From Sipunculus nudus (lineage: Eukaryota > Annelida > Sipuncula > Golfingiida > Sipunculidae): DNA of 64,000 nt. Shown piece after piece: positions 1 through 13,240 of the stretch. Positions within the stretch are counted from its first letter, which is position 1. Every line of letters begins with the position of its first letter. A model generated the notes under the pieces. It saw nothing but the letters and a program-made list of their open reading frames with translations. It ran no database searches and had not been told where the DNA came from. The position numbers and the translations under genes are program-made. The DNA is taken from NCBI GenBank assembly GCA_026874595.1, contig CM049307.1:39350862-39414861 (forward strand), read 5' to 3'.

Positions 1-663
1 TTAATTTCCTGATTAAGAGAAAATGTAATTTCATCACATCAAAATCAAGTTATTGCCTTTGGTCACTTATGAATTTGTTCAACATCTCATATAAAATCAC
101 ATAAAAGCATGAAATTGGGTAGTTCCAAAGCTGGCACTCATTACTGCTGTTGACAAATTGATGTCATGGGTGCAATATGGAAGGTAATTCAATTTGCTTA
201 GATTTTGATTCACTTAATGGCTATATGATTCTTTTTTTTTATTTTCTAAGTGTAGCTTGATCAGCATACCTGGGAACTGATTATATTCCTGACTTTATTC
301 ATGCAAATCAAGGACTTAACTAATTTTAGAATAAGACCCAGGCAAAGAAAAGATAAAAGACATGAATATACTATGACATGTTACTCTTCCACAATTCCCA
401 TAAATGGTGAACTTTCCTGGTCATGTCAATTTAACTGCTTAGTCCTTTTTTTTGTCAAATCACATTTTCCTCCATTATACTTTTTAAGGAAAATATTTCT
501 ATATTCAGACAAACTGTCTCTGTATTTAAAAAGGTATGATGTAGAGTTTTCACTCTAAAGCATCATGCAATCAGTGACATGCAAATGAGCATTCCAAATA
601 TGGTTCTTCTACCTTCAAGACTGTTTGATTCTCATACACTCAGGTCAGCCTTCCTACATATGG
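1..663. other. No recognisable feature
   Basis: AT-rich sequence without an open frame of convincing composition. Confidence 0.5.
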
Positions 664-961
664 TTGACCTGCACTTAACTAAGTTTTCCTTATGTAGTTC
701 ACCTGCACTTGAGAAAGTTTTCCTTATTAAGTTCACCTGCACTTAAGAAAGATTTCCTTATTAAGTTCACCTGCACTTATGAAAGTTTTCCTTATTAAGT
801 TCACCTGCACTTAAGAAAGTTTTCCTTATTTAGTTCACCTGCACTTAAGAAAGTTTTCCTTATTTAGTTAACCCGCACTTAAGAAAGTTTTCCTTATTTA
901 GTTAACCTGCACTTTAGAAAATTTTCCTAATTAAGTTCACCTGTACTTAAGAAAGTTTTCT
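664..961 (+). repeat. Minisatellite, 34 bp unit, about 9 copies
   Basis: The unit contains AGTTCACCTGCACTTAAGAA then AGTTTTCCTTAT. The middle copies are nearly identical; the edge copies have drifted. Confidence 0.85.
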
Positions 962-2689
962 CTGATTACATTATAATAAAGCCAAAAGATGAAAGTGAAC
1001 TGACCATAAAAAATGATGCTGTCCTGAAAGCTCAAGAACAATTCACTTGAGAATGCGCTCGGCATTTAGCAGGGAGTTTCAGGAGATAATAGATTCATAT
1101 AACAAAATATAAACTGTACAGTGCTATAGCACTCAAAGAATTTTACAGTTTTACAGATAATGAAATGTACAGCTGATATGATTATTAGTTGATTATCAAT
1201 CAGTTTACTTAGAGTGATGATTAATTATGAAATATGAACTGACTCTCACCCCTCTTCTGCACTGTATGTTTCTATGGAAATTATTATTTAGGGCTGCAGA
1301 TGCAACAGAACCAGCATGATTACTGACGGGGATGGCTACCCTTTTAGTCATTTTCAACTGTTCCCCTCTTGGCTGTAGAAGCTTTACCAGCAAGAGTACC
1401 CCAGCATCGATCATCAAGGCTGATTACTGCCAACCAAAGCTCCGCCTCCATAGCCTTTTGTGTACTGTTTAGCTGACTATGGTTTCCTTCCGATCTGTAA
1501 TTCCATATTGATTCAGCATACCCCACAGGTGTTCTCATCCCAGATTATAGGATTTGTTGTGATACCATACGAAGAAAACCGCTGGCATCTGATGATTGAT
1601 AATATATCACATGGAAGGTACACTATACCTAAAGCTCACTGGTTTATTTATACATGTATCAAGTTAGTAACAATGGGACACATTCCCATGTGAGAATACT
1701 GGATAAATATATGCATGAATGTTGGCGTTTACAATGTGTCGGAGCAAAACATTTGATCCTGGCATATCTCAATTACTCTGAACTGTTGTTATATAGCAAA
1801 GGTTATTCTCTTTACACAGCGCTTTAACTATAGGTCTACTTCCTATATGGTAAGCGCTGTTTGTTATGACCTCGTATCCTGAATTGCTACACCAGAGGGG
1901 AGCACTGTATTTTTGTCCAATCAGATGAGACCTCATGCTGGAAGACACGGGCAAGCGAAGAATAAACGGGGCCAATCATGTTCATTTCGTTTTGAATGAC
2001 AGCTCATTGTCCCGGTAACCGTATGAACAGGCCACAGGCTCAGAGAGAACTGCCGCAGACGTGGTTTACTTAGGGCCTTGGGCACATAGGATGCCCTGTC
2101 GGTGAGCTGTAATTCAAACGAAATGTAACAACAAAGGCTGCGTGCACAACTCGCTGGCTGGTTTCAGTTCTGCAGACACTAGACATATGGCTACGCTAAC
2201 AGTAACACAGTCTTACTGTCAGAATCGAATCGCTCGATGATGCGAGAATGCAGAGGGAGCAATTAAAATTTGAATGTAAACTTGTCTTCAAACGGCACTT
2301 GAAGCAGGATTTGAAACGGCTTGAGCCAGGATGCCAGTCGCGTGTTAGTTTCTTAGCATCTGGTTAGCTGCTTGTCACATCATACGCACGTATTGTTCAG
2401 CGGACAACAAACCGCCATCTGGTGTCTAAATATATCATAAACGGTCAAGGCTGGCAGCGTGAAAATCAGTTGCTTCTTTAGAAGCGTAAGATTTCCACTG
2501 CCTCGAGAGCGTAAGCAAAGGTATAAAATTTCAAAGAAATGATTCCATTATGATTTTATTTAACCTTACAATTTTCATTATGTTCTTCTAATCTGCTCTA
2601 TAGATTAAATTTCCAATATGTTCATCAATTACTTTTATAGCTATCAAGCCATTATGTTCTTCAATTATGTTTATTGGCTACCCTGCTAT
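962..2689. other. No recognisable gene
   Basis: The part from about 2000 to 2500 is more balanced in GC with scattered CpG, and could be regulatory or an untranslated exon, but nothing specific supports that. Confidence 0.4.
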
Positions 2690-2925
2690 CTCGCTGATTT
2701 CAAGGTAGTTTTTCCAATATGTTACAGTCACTGATCCTGTTAATTTCAAAGTAGTCCTGTTAGTGTGGAAGAGTAGGCACATATATAGCTCCTGATTATG
2801 TCCCTTTAAAGCAATCTATCCTGCTAATTTCAAAGTAGCCCTTCTGTCATTTTAAGGCAATCTAATCTGCTTATTTCAAAGTAGTCCTATCATTTTACAG
2901 CAATCTGTCCTGTTAATTTTGCAAA
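2690..2925 (+). repeat. Degenerate minisatellite, unit about 47 bp, 4 copies
   Basis: Repeated pattern TCCTG(C/T)TAATTTCAAAGTAG then TCATTTTAAGGCAATCT. Related, more eroded units may extend left to about 2570. Confidence 0.6.
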
Positions 2926-4262
2926 TATTTCCCATGGGAGCAGTGGGTAGAATGAAATGAATTACTAGGAATGGAATGCCTCTGCCCTGTGGAGGAGGTT
3001 CCCTGGACCATGTTGGATCCTTACACAATGTTCTGTGGTAATAAGATAATCAGTTTTTGTGTACTCTATCTGATAAATAAACAGAGTAAGGTGAAACATT
3101 TTGCAAATGTAACTATAGTGTTCCAAGCCTTTAGATCAGGGGATTTGAAAATGTGAAATATTTACTGTGGATTCAGAAAATTTTGTGGGTCTAACATTCG
3201 TGGTTTTGACATGAAACACTATTTGTGAGGTTAAAGCTCACATGGAACAATAATTCCAGAGTAGTTTATGGTGTTATTTATTGACTTTACTGATGATGTT
3301 AATAACAAGAAATGCATGCTCAACAAGAAAAGAGGTAAAAATTAAATTTAAGCATAATAATATGAGAGAGGGTGCAAATCCACCTTTACTTATGTAAGTG
3401 CAGATGTACTTTAATAGAAACACTTGTTAGTCTTTCACTGTTGAAATCTTTGAATTCTTTCACAACCCCAGGTTTTCTAGGCATTCTGTCAAGCCTTATC
3501 AATAGGTCATTGCTTATACTTGGATGGTGAAACGAGCCCACACAGGTCAATACTCAATACAAAGGGATGATGGGCTGGATATAATAACTTCTATATTAAA
3601 CTAAATGATTGTTGGGTTTTTAATTTTGTGGATATAATGTAACCCACAAACTCCCTGAAACTGAAGCCCTAAAGAACAATTAAGAATGCACAGTAAGCCC
3701 CTAGAAGGTAGCATTTATATACATCTCGCAGCACCCGATGAAAAAAATCATCCCGCATCCTTTGATCACAGCAACTGGTACGTCACAGCAACTAGTAAGC
3801 CTACAGCTCATCAGCTTACTGGAGGACCAGGTTTAGTGTCACAACCAGGAGGCCATTGTTTAAAAAGCCCTGGCAGCCAGACATCAATCTGGTGATGTCA
3901 TATGATCTGGCAGGCCGATGACAATGTAAATGTTTTTTGACAAACACTGTGGTTCAACAACATTAATATATGTATGTGTCTGGGGGCCTCTGGCATGTTT
4001 CATTTTAAACAATGCATACATTGCATGATTTCCGGACATACATTTTATACAATGAGGTTACAGCACCTGGGGGCAATGTTCTGTGGACTCTTTTGTTTCA
4101 TGTGGTAAAAGGAAGAATTATGGCACCTGTCTGGCTGAATGCATTTAGACTGAACCAGGTATGACCATATCCATTTCATCTCACAGACATTCCACTTGTT
4201 CCTAGCTATAAACAGCTCAAAGTAAAGCCACAAATGCTGAAAACAGTAAAACGTATAAATTC
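2926..4262. other. No recognisable feature
   Basis: Unique-looking sequence between two minisatellites; short frames only. Confidence 0.45.
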
Positions 4263-5055
4263 AATGAACTTACTGATCAAACAAATGAACAGGTGAAATA
4301 ACTGAAAACTCTGACAAAATAAATGACAGGTGTGATCACTTAACATTCTGACCAAATAATAAATATGTGTAATCACTGAACATTCTGACCAAATAAATAA
4401 ACAGGTGTGATCACTGAACAGTCTGACAAAATGAATGAACAGGGGTGTTCACTGTACAGGCTGAGCAAATAATGAACAAGTGTGAACACTGAGCATTCTG
4501 ACCAAATAATGAACAGGTGTGATCACTGAACATTCTGATCAAATTACTGAACAGGTGTGACCACTGAAAATTATGACCAGATATATGAACAGGTGTGATC
4601 ACTGAAAAAGCTGACCAAATAAATGAACAGGTTTGATCACTGAACAATCTAACCAGATAAATGAACAGATGTGATCACTGAACATTCTGACCAAATAAAT
4701 GAACAGGTTTGTTCATTGAACAATCTAACCAGATAAATGAACAGGTGTGATCAATGAACATTCTGACCAAATAAATGGACAGGTTTGTTCACTGAACAAT
4801 CTAACCAGATAAATGAACAGATGTGATCACTGAACATTCTGACCAAATAAATGAACAGGTTTGTTCACTGAACAATCTAACCAGATAAATGAACAGGTGT
4901 GATCAATGAACATTCTGACCAAATAAAGAACAGATATAATAACTTCAAACAATCTCACTGTACAAATTAACAGGTCCAACCACAGTCTGACCAAATGAAT
5001 GAACACTGTTACATATGTAATCATAGTCTGTTTGAACAATATGGCCATAAAAATG
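4263..5055 (+). repeat. Minisatellite, 38 bp unit, about 20 copies with higher-order repeat
   Basis: The unit is GAACAGGTGTGATCACTGAA then CATTCTGACCAAATAAAT. Between about 4625 and 4926, four unit variants (alternating CTAACCAGATAAAT and CTGACCAAATAAAT endings) form a 152 bp block that occurs twice. Confidence 0.85.
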
Positions 5056-5731
5056 TACTGGCCTGTGTAATCTTAAAACAATTGGACAAAAGGAATAAAC
5101 TATAAGAATGTAATTTCATTTCAGTTTGTATGTGACATTCTCTGAAGACAAATGACAACTAATTTTTAGCTTATATATCAAATCTCTCTGGTTTCCTGGA
5201 CATTATTGTTCTAATGGCAAGGAGATTAATCTGTGTAACTGTAAGCCCATCCATTCTAAGGAACGACATTGACCTTCAGACATCATTACGTTGAAGAACG
5301 GTGGTAGAATTGTTGGATGTGACATCACATTATTTGATCACAAGCCTAGGTACAGGTCTTTCTCCCTTTTGTTCTTGTTTCACCATTATAAAACCTATTT
5401 CAATGAGGCATGTCAAAGATTATTCAACTAGCTTCAATCCCTCAGCTTACATCAACAGCAGGGAATTAGAGTTATTCTATTGGGAGAAATTCTGAAAGCA
5501 AATCACCCATTGCTACAGCATGAAATTAAGAAACAATATCCCTGTGTTCAATTTGGTGACATAAAAACATTTAATGATTTGTTCTTCATCAGTACATAAG
5601 TTTAACTCTCAAGTGTCCTTTGAATGCGGATGTAAATTATACACAGTGCTGTAGGAGCCAAGACTGAGTCACAATCAGTCTGTTCCTGTAGAGCACGCAA
5701 CATGAAGCCCCTAAGGCTGGAATGCTGGAGG

Positions 5732-5797
5732 CTGATAAGATTTACTGCAGGATGACAAAATTTACTGCAGGATGACAAGATTTACTGCAGAATGACA
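5732..5797 (+). repeat. Short tandem repeat, about 20 bp unit, 3 copies
   Basis: GATTTACTGCAGGATGACAA repeated with single-base changes. Confidence 0.7.
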
Positions 5798-5799
5798 GT

Positions 5800-8657
5800 A
5801 GCTAGAGTTTCCACTACTGTTTCCCATATATATTTAGCCATATATCTGATTACCGGTACCCTGATAATATTGACTGTAAATGCCCTCTAAGTGTGATTTA
5901 AATATAGACATTTCACTGATTTTTTTTTCTTCATAATTAAGTTTACAAACATCAGAAACTATCATCTTAAAGTAACATCAAAATGAACACTACTTTTGTC
6001 ATACTTTCACATATGTCAACCAATTCTAACTGATGTAATCTGCTGTTGTATGAAAACTAGGGATATGTGTTGAATATCCTTACTCGACGAACTGTGCAAG
6101 GAATCGTAGCACAAACACTAGTCAACTGCAATACCGTCAGTTCTTTAATCTTTTAGGAACCCAAATGTAAGCTATCAGACATACAGAAATAGCAAAGAAT
6201 CAATGTAAAAATCTCTTACTAAGCTTAACTTTATCAAACATTCAGTATATAGCCAGTATATGTTGCTGTGCCCTCATTGGTACATGGTAAAAGCCATATA
6301 CATTAGGACTGAACAAATTCGTAAGCAATATATTCTGTATACACATTAATCCACATGCAGTAGGGGTATTTAATTATCTCTTGATATAAAATAATTATAT
6401 AAGATAAAAAGATTCGCAAACAGATTTGCCTATTGCCATGCCGTAGCATGAAGCGGGTTGTCTCATGAGTTGCCTAGTGATAAACAGCCCTAATTAAAGC
6501 AAATATATATTCAGGTCAAGTCATGATTTATTAAGAATCAATATGTTCTGTTTTCAGGTAAAATGGCAAAATTACTCCTGATTTTGTTTTCAATAATTCA
6601 GTTTGGATGAAAAAAGTGTAGCTCTGCATATTAGCTCTATGCATTTTATACCAAATCCTGTTCATCATGTGTTTCTGATTATTGTGCCACATCAAATGTT
6701 ACAATAAATTTTATTTAAATAATTGGGAAAAATCATTGTTCCAAGTTAATTATTTTTATGAAATTTCAAACCACACTATAATTTTAAACTGTTTATTACA
6801 AGAAGACCATAATCACAGTTTATACAAGTTGACTAAAATAGTATAAAAGCATCTACATCAAGCCTGATAATCCAACAAGGATAATGCAGGAATTTGTATA
6901 TTAGAGTATAAGTGACAAAATACAAACCTATGAAGAATGATTTTAAATATAACCAACTGGACATGCTAACTGTAACCAGGAAACCTAGAATGACTCAGAT
7001 GAGTGCATTTCTCCACTGAGGCAAAACATTCCTGCTTTATCCACCCCTTTATCAAGACCTAGACCATAATTTATTTTAACTTGACTGACACATGTCAAAC
7101 TTCCATCAAACTTTGTAGAGACTCACAGGTTTGATAAGTTCTCTCTCCTGCTAACAGAAGAACAAACTAAAAACACAAGAGAAAACATAACCTATTTTGC
7201 TGAGATAATAATGCAGGTGGAACTGAAGAGCTCTCCATCCTTAAAAAAATAAATTACTCTTGCAATTAAGATGATTAATATTTTTGATACGGATGTCCTA
7301 ATTTAAATACTGCAAGGTCATATAAGCTTCACATTCAGCTAGGGCAGAAATGATGACATTTTTAATAAAGTGGAAAACCTCAATTTGATTGTGATTCATG
7401 ATGGAAATTTGATCTGTGATCACAAAACTTGGTTTCAGTCAGTAATTATCAGGGATGAAACTTAATATTCTACTTACCAATTTTGTAGCAAGGATAAACA
7501 AACACTTCTTTAAAGCCTTCAGAGTGATGTCACATCAACATAATCATGCAAGGAGCCACATTAGTCCAAATGTGATGTGATTGTATTGTCTGAACATGAC
7601 TTAATCAGACTTTGAACCAATCATGACAGCATCACCGCAACTCCTGCACTGGCCACAGCATTTGGCACTAAAACAGCTGCTCAGACTGCCGCGTCCTGAA
7701 CATTGACTGCCAGGGGGAGCCAAGCATTGATTGAGGCTGGTGTACCCAATAAGCTGTCTGTCAACAGTCCTCCTTCAAAATTATCAATAGGAAATTGTAG
7801 ACCAATCACGCAGCAGGTTTCAGAGTTCTTTCTGCCGCACGCACATCAGGTTTGAAGATCCCATTTCTGCTACTCATGCTGTTGTTCAGCAGCTAAGCTT
7901 GTTTCGTCCAACTTGGATGTCTTCGCTAAATTACACATGATTTCTTGTGCCAACACACATGAATTGGATCAAATGTTTTGTGTAATAGCGGATGTTTGTC
8001 CAATGTATTGATCCACATTAACCCCCCATCACTACAAATCACCTGTGTGGAAACAGGCTTTCATTCTATTGTTCAAACACACATACAAGTGGGTTGATGT
8101 GAGTTGTAACATTTGGTCTTCAAGGAGCCTCAGCAAAGGTAAATGTGACAGCCCCCCAGGTAATGCTGCCAGCTAATGCCTCATTCATTTGTTACATCAC
8201 TATGTTTATACAATATGTCATATAAATAAATAATAGCAGTTAATACTGCTGTCATGACAACACATGATGAACAGTCACTGTTGGCCATTTAAATTTGCTG
8301 AATGTTTAAGAACACCTGACTTTGTTGTATACGAGCATGGACTTACTTATGTGTGGACATATTTCATATATAAATATATATAGTTTTTTTCCTAGTTTCT
8401 TGTAGTTTACATTGGTCAAACTGAAGACTTGTTTTGTTTCAAACAGCACTGTGTGCTATAATGACCTTTTGGAAAACTGGGCTGTTTTGCTTTACAGAAG
8501 TAAAAGCATCATCTTGAATGATTTTAAAAGAAAATGCAATATATTCAACTGTATACTAAAGCAGCCAATTTAATTAATGTGTGATTAATCAATATACATA
8601 TGATGGAAAAACAAAAATAGAAAAATAAATTTCAAGCATAAAAAGACACTAAGATAA

Positions 8658-8660
<3 letters not shown>
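5800..8660. other. No recognisable feature
   Basis: AT-rich, without long open frames or clear repeats. Confidence 0.45.

Positions 8661-8716
<56 letters not shown>
8661..8716. repeat. (TA)n microsatellite
   Basis: About 28 TA units without interruption. Confidence 0.95.
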
Positions 8717-8719
<3 letters not shown>

Positions 8720-9129
8720 GATACATATTTTTCAATATTTCAGCCAATATTTTTTCAGATCGTAAGCAAAGCATGGTAATACAAAGATTGATGTTCAATT
8801 AAGCAAAATTTATGTATACATACTTTTATCCATTTTCATACATCCTGCCAAATACTGCACAGAACATTAATTTTGTCAACAATTTATTTCACTGAACATT
8901 TGTGGAGCAAAAGCTTGCTGATTAAACAGCCTGAGTACAGATTGAAAATAAAGTAAACTAATTCCTGAAATTCTAATTCAATGCACTGTTAAAAGTATCA
9001 ACAGATATAGAATGATCTGCTAAAGAGCACTGGCTTTCAAATATCTGAGTACTGGCTTTCAAACACCCAATTCTAATTTGATTTACAGCAAAACAATCCT
9101 ACACATGAATATCCATTTTTAAAGCATAT

Positions 9130-9448
9130 TAGGCTAAGAAAAAAAGGGATGGTTCTCTGGCACATTTTTCCTAAACCAGTGTGGGCAGGCAAAATTTATT
9201 TTACCTAAAAAATGTTGGGTATGTTTCGATAAAAATTTCATGTGATCAGCAAAAAACAGAAAATTAACAAAATGTTGTTGCTAAACAGGTTAAAGCACTA
9301 CAAAACAAACAAAATCTTTAAAAAAATGTATTATTTATCTTCTTGAAAGATGAAAATCAAAATAAAAATTTTTGATGGGGGGGGGGGGGGGGGTTAAATT
9401 TGATGTGGTTGGTGCCTGAGAACCATACCTTTTATTTTTTTTAGCCTA
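9130..9448. mobile_element. MITE-like element with about 35 bp inverted ends
   Basis: The left end TAGGCTAAGAAAAAAAGGGA then TGGTTCTCTGGCAC, and the right end in reverse complement TAGGCTAAAAAAAATAAAAG then GTATGGTTCTCAGGCAC. About 320 bp, AT-rich, with a 17-18 bp G-run at 9377-9394. No coding capacity. TA may be the target site. Confidence 0.68.
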
Positions 9449-9449
9449 G

Positions 9450-11461
9450 CTTACATTGATTACTTATATGAACATGTACATTCTTCAAGCAGTGGTTACT
9501 AAGTATATACTGCAGTCCTCCCGTATCACCTTTACTTTATAACTGCTGCTATCACATCAGCCTAATTACAATTCTTGGTCCTGTGCCAGCCCTGGTGAAG
9601 GAACACAAAAAACTTCCTAATACAAAGTTTTAAGCAGTTAAAGCAAAGGAGATCTGGAGCAACTGCACTGTGTAATTGTGGTGTGAGGAGTGTAATATGT
9701 GCACTAGTGAACACTACAAAGTCTGTCATTTTTATTTTTCTATTTTATTGGACAAAAACTGCCAAATATATAAAAGTGGGCGATCAAGAGATGAAGACTG
9801 TCATGTACCAAATATGTTCACTGGTTGAGTAAAACCACTTAAAATTAATGTATACATAAATATGTCACTATAAAAATGTGTTACACATAAATGAGGTATT
9901 TATGATTTTACTAATGGAAGTTGAGGTCATAGGCTTAGCCTGCTATAGTGCCAACTTTTTCTCACAGCTAGTGTGAATAATGCGCTAAACAGCATTAGAG
10001 TTTTATTGTTATACCTGGGCTACGACATAAAACAAGATAATCCTGAAGGCTCTAGAACACTAAATAAACAGGTTACCATCACCGCCATTCAACAGACAAA
10101 TGGACTTGGATGAAACCTTGACAATGAAACCAGTGAAGTGACAAATAATGATGATTAAATTTTGATGGCATCCTGACCAAATGATAAAACACACATTGCT
10201 GTCTGATTGGCTTCCCCTTAATCAATCATGAATAACCAGCCAGGATACAATCTTAAACCACTTTTGTGTTTCAAGAGAAACATTCTGAGGTTTACATAAG
10301 GCTTCCAACAGATTTTCGCTAAACAATGTGGGATGACCGGCCCTGGGAATTCCAAGAAACCATCAAACTTTGATGGTCATCTTAGTACAGATGTGGGCCC
10401 AGTAAACATCTTTTTACACCCCGCAGATTGCCTGTAATCCCTTTCTTCTTGTAGATGTAAATCCATAGTTATATGAAATTAGTTGAAACATTATACAACA
10501 TTACATCATAAGCTGCGTGTAATCTTTTATTCATACACATTCAAAAAGTGTGTGAGCAAACAAGCTGATTTGTTTAACTTTTCTGACAAGGCACTAGAAA
10601 CTAGAGGTCTGGGACCGTCACCATAAAAGTCCTTATAATTAGACTCCGTGATTGCTTGTCCCTCAAAATGGCAGCCCTGGAGCCATACTGGATGTCAGGT
10701 TGGTCTGAAATTTATCAACAGCAAACAAAAGGATTTTAAAATATATGCCTGGCAGCCATATTGGATTCAACAGGGGTCTGAAATCTGAAAGCACAGATCC
10801 TGTAATGGGTGTTAATGTTCTGTCAAATTTTCATGAAAGAAAATTGCTGATCATGCTCTTTGATATGTTGTGGATTGTTCTGTGGCAGCCATTTTGGACT
10901 TGGCCAGCTCTATAATTTGATAGGTCTTGAGCCCTCATAGACACCAATCATCCCTATGAATTTCAGAAAGATCAACTTTATTATCTTTGAGATATGGTTT
11001 GGTAAATAAAATTACTGATTGTGCTCTGCTGGTCATGTTACATTTCCAGTGGGTCTGTAAATAGATGGGGCTGGAGCAATTACAGGCAATTCTCCTCCCT
11101 ATGAAACTGATATGGATCAAATGTATTCAGTTTGAGATGACATGTGACACCTGCTCTGTTAAGTCCGATTCTTGGCCCTATGCCAGAACTGGTGTTATCA
11201 TACAGACCAATGAGAGAGGGTGTCACGTTTTAAAATTGGAGCTGGATGCCCAATGTGATACCACACTCTCATTTGACTGATGGCACTTCCCGTGCTCTGT
11301 GCCCAACCTGGTGGTTAAACCCAGAGAATCTTGCTATATAAGCAGCCATTACAGGAAAGGATGTCTGGGACAACTGCAGTGTATAGCGTCCCTGGTAGAG
11401 CAGTCACGCTAGTATCACTTCCATTGTGATATACTTAATATTTAACATCACTGACTGAACA
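9450..11461. other. No recognisable gene
   Basis: Includes three loose copies of GGCAGCCAT(A/T)TTGGA at about 10668-10905, a phrase common in repeats; otherwise nothing seen. Confidence 0.4.
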
Positions 11462-11600
11462 AGCAAAAAAAAAGGTATGGTTCTCAGGCACCTCCCGCTT
11501 CAATTTTTACCCCCTGCATCAAAATTTTAAAAATTTTATTCTCATCTTTCAAGAGGATAAATAATACAATTTTGATAAGATTTCGTTTGTTCCTTTTTTC
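11462..11600. mobile_element. Half copy of the 9.1 kb MITE, opposite orientation
   Basis: AAAAAAAAAGGTATGGTTCT then CAGGCAC, followed by CATCTTTCAAGAGGATAAAT; this matches the reverse complement of the right half of 9130-9448. The other end is missing. Confidence 0.62.
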
Positions 11601-12676
11601 AATTTAGTGGCAGCACTTGATTCAGTGAAAAAAAGTATGGCTGGAAAAAGTTTGGCAAAAAATTGATCAATGTTTGTGCTACCAAATTCAGGCCACAGAA
11701 TATTTAATGTTCACCCTGACATTCTGAATCAGAAAAAATAAAACAATGAATTTGAATTTTGACAGGGATGATAAAGTGAACATATATAATAAAGCAATGA
11801 CAGTAGGAGATATGTGGATGAAGCAAAAGATAGTAGGCCTATTTATGATAGTGAACTGAGTTTATGGTTGATTGTAGCAACAAAGATGAGAGAGAACTCA
11901 AATACTGTCTGGCTATCATGTTAATTATACATGAACTAATGTCATCAAGCCTGGCTACTGGAACGGAACTCTGGTTTCTGATTTAATAATAAATGGTACC
12001 ATCCTGCTATACATGTAGTTCCCATCACTGGGACCCATCTCAGCTAAGTGTACACATTCAAATACTTCCATTGTGATACAATTCCAAGGTCCCCTTGGGA
12101 CTATCCTGGGCTGGCCGAGCCAGAGGCTGTCTCCTACTACACAGGCTGGGCCATCATTTTGACTAAACAGCCAACATTACATTACCAGCACGAACTTCCA
12201 TCTTACTGGTCGTTTCCATGGTTACAGGTGATTATTATGCTGTATTTTTCAGCTAATGCCCATAAAGGTTCATCCAATAAAAAAATGTGTGCACATATTC
12301 AATTTGATTAGAGCCACAAACTGGTACTTACAATGAGGAGAACACCCTAAAACTAAACTCCACAAGGAAGATTTTTCTTCAACATTAGAGCGTTGACCTC
12401 AGTTAGTTTACTGAGAAAGGAGGAAAACTAGACTGACCTGGTTTTTAAGCCCCATGAATTAGGATTATTTACATATGGATCCAAGAAACATCCTTAAATT
12501 ATATGAGTTGATAAGACTTTTTTATTAGATACTATAAAATGTCAGTGTTTGTCTATAGTACAAACTCCGTTATCTGGCAGGGCAGGTAAAAGCGATTAAA
12601 CCACCATGCCTTAAACTTTGTCATCTGTGTTCTGCATATCAACAACACAAAGATTTTACATTCACTGAACATTTGT
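11601..12676. other. No recognisable gene
   Basis: An 87-codon frame at 12048-12311 has no recognisable domain and no flanking splice pattern that I would defend. Confidence 0.4.
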
Positions 12677-12812
12677 TGTGTGCAAGAATACACAGAAAAA
12701 GTCGGATCACCCCATATGGGAATCGAACCCATGACCCTCCGATTGCCGGTCGTCTGCTCTACCACTGAGCTAACAGGGATCCCCAACTTCCTCTGTGTAT
12801 CAGCACACTTTC
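12677..12812 (-). mobile_element. tRNA-derived SINE, copy 1 (minus)
   Basis: Reads on the minus strand GCTGATACACAGAGGAAGTT, then a tRNA-like head (GCTCAGTGGTAGAGCAGACG ... GGGTTCGATTCCCAT, box A and box B) and a tail GATCCGACTTTTTCTGTGTA. It abuts copy 2 head-to-head. The acceptor pairing is poor, so this is not a tRNA gene. Confidence 0.68.
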
Positions 12813-12937
12813 CGGCAATCGGAGGGTCATGGGTTCGATTCCCATACGGGGTGATCCGACTTTTTCTGTGTATTCTTGTTCTACATCTCCATAAGATGGA
12901 CCAGCATGGCCATTCAACATCTTTCTATATAATATTT
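12810..12937 (+). mobile_element. tRNA-derived SINE, copy 2 (5'-truncated)
   Basis: Starts inside the tRNA-like head (CCGGCAATCGGAGGGTCATG), keeps box B and the body GATCCGACTTTTTCTGTGTA, and continues to CCATTCAACATCTTTCTATA. Box A is missing. Confidence 0.65.
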
Positions 12938-13054
12938 GATGCACACCATAAAAGGCCATCAGTTTATCACTGCTACATGCAAAGTCGCCGTGTCGACACA
13001 TGTAGTATGTATAATACCAGTCACAGTAGTGATGTCACTTCGCTGGTTCCAATG

Positions 13055-13240
13055 AAAGTGTGCTGATACACAGAGGAAGTTGGGGATCCCTGTTAGCTCA
13101 GTGGTAGAGCAGACGACCGGCAATCGGAGGGTCATGGGTTCGATTCCCATACAGGGTGATCCGACTTTTTCTGTGTATTCTTGTTCTATATCTCCATGAG
13201 ATGGACCAGCATGGCCATTCAACATCTTTCTATATAGGTT
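13055..13240 (+). mobile_element. tRNA-derived SINE, copy 3 (most complete)
   Basis: The leader GTGTGCTGATACACAGAGGA is followed by a tRNA-like head at 13087-13158 with a seven-base acceptor pairing except its first base, box A (TAGCTCAGTGG), box B (GGGTTCGATTC), then the body shared with the other copies, ending CATCTTTCTATATAGG. The anticodon arm is imperfect (position 33 is C, two mismatches). Confidence 0.7.

Noticed and set aside
4411-5048. Two minus-strand frames with repeated VHLFGQN-type peptides
   Set aside because: They are translations of the 38 bp minisatellite; the unit is not a multiple of three and the frame drifts.
5301-12311. Exons of another host gene in the left third
   Set aside because: Short frames only, with no domain and no consistent GT/AG chain.
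12709-12779. tRNA gene on the minus strand
   Set aside because: The head has box A and box B but poor acceptor and anticodon stems, and the same sequence with the same tail occurs twice more nearby, so it is a SINE.
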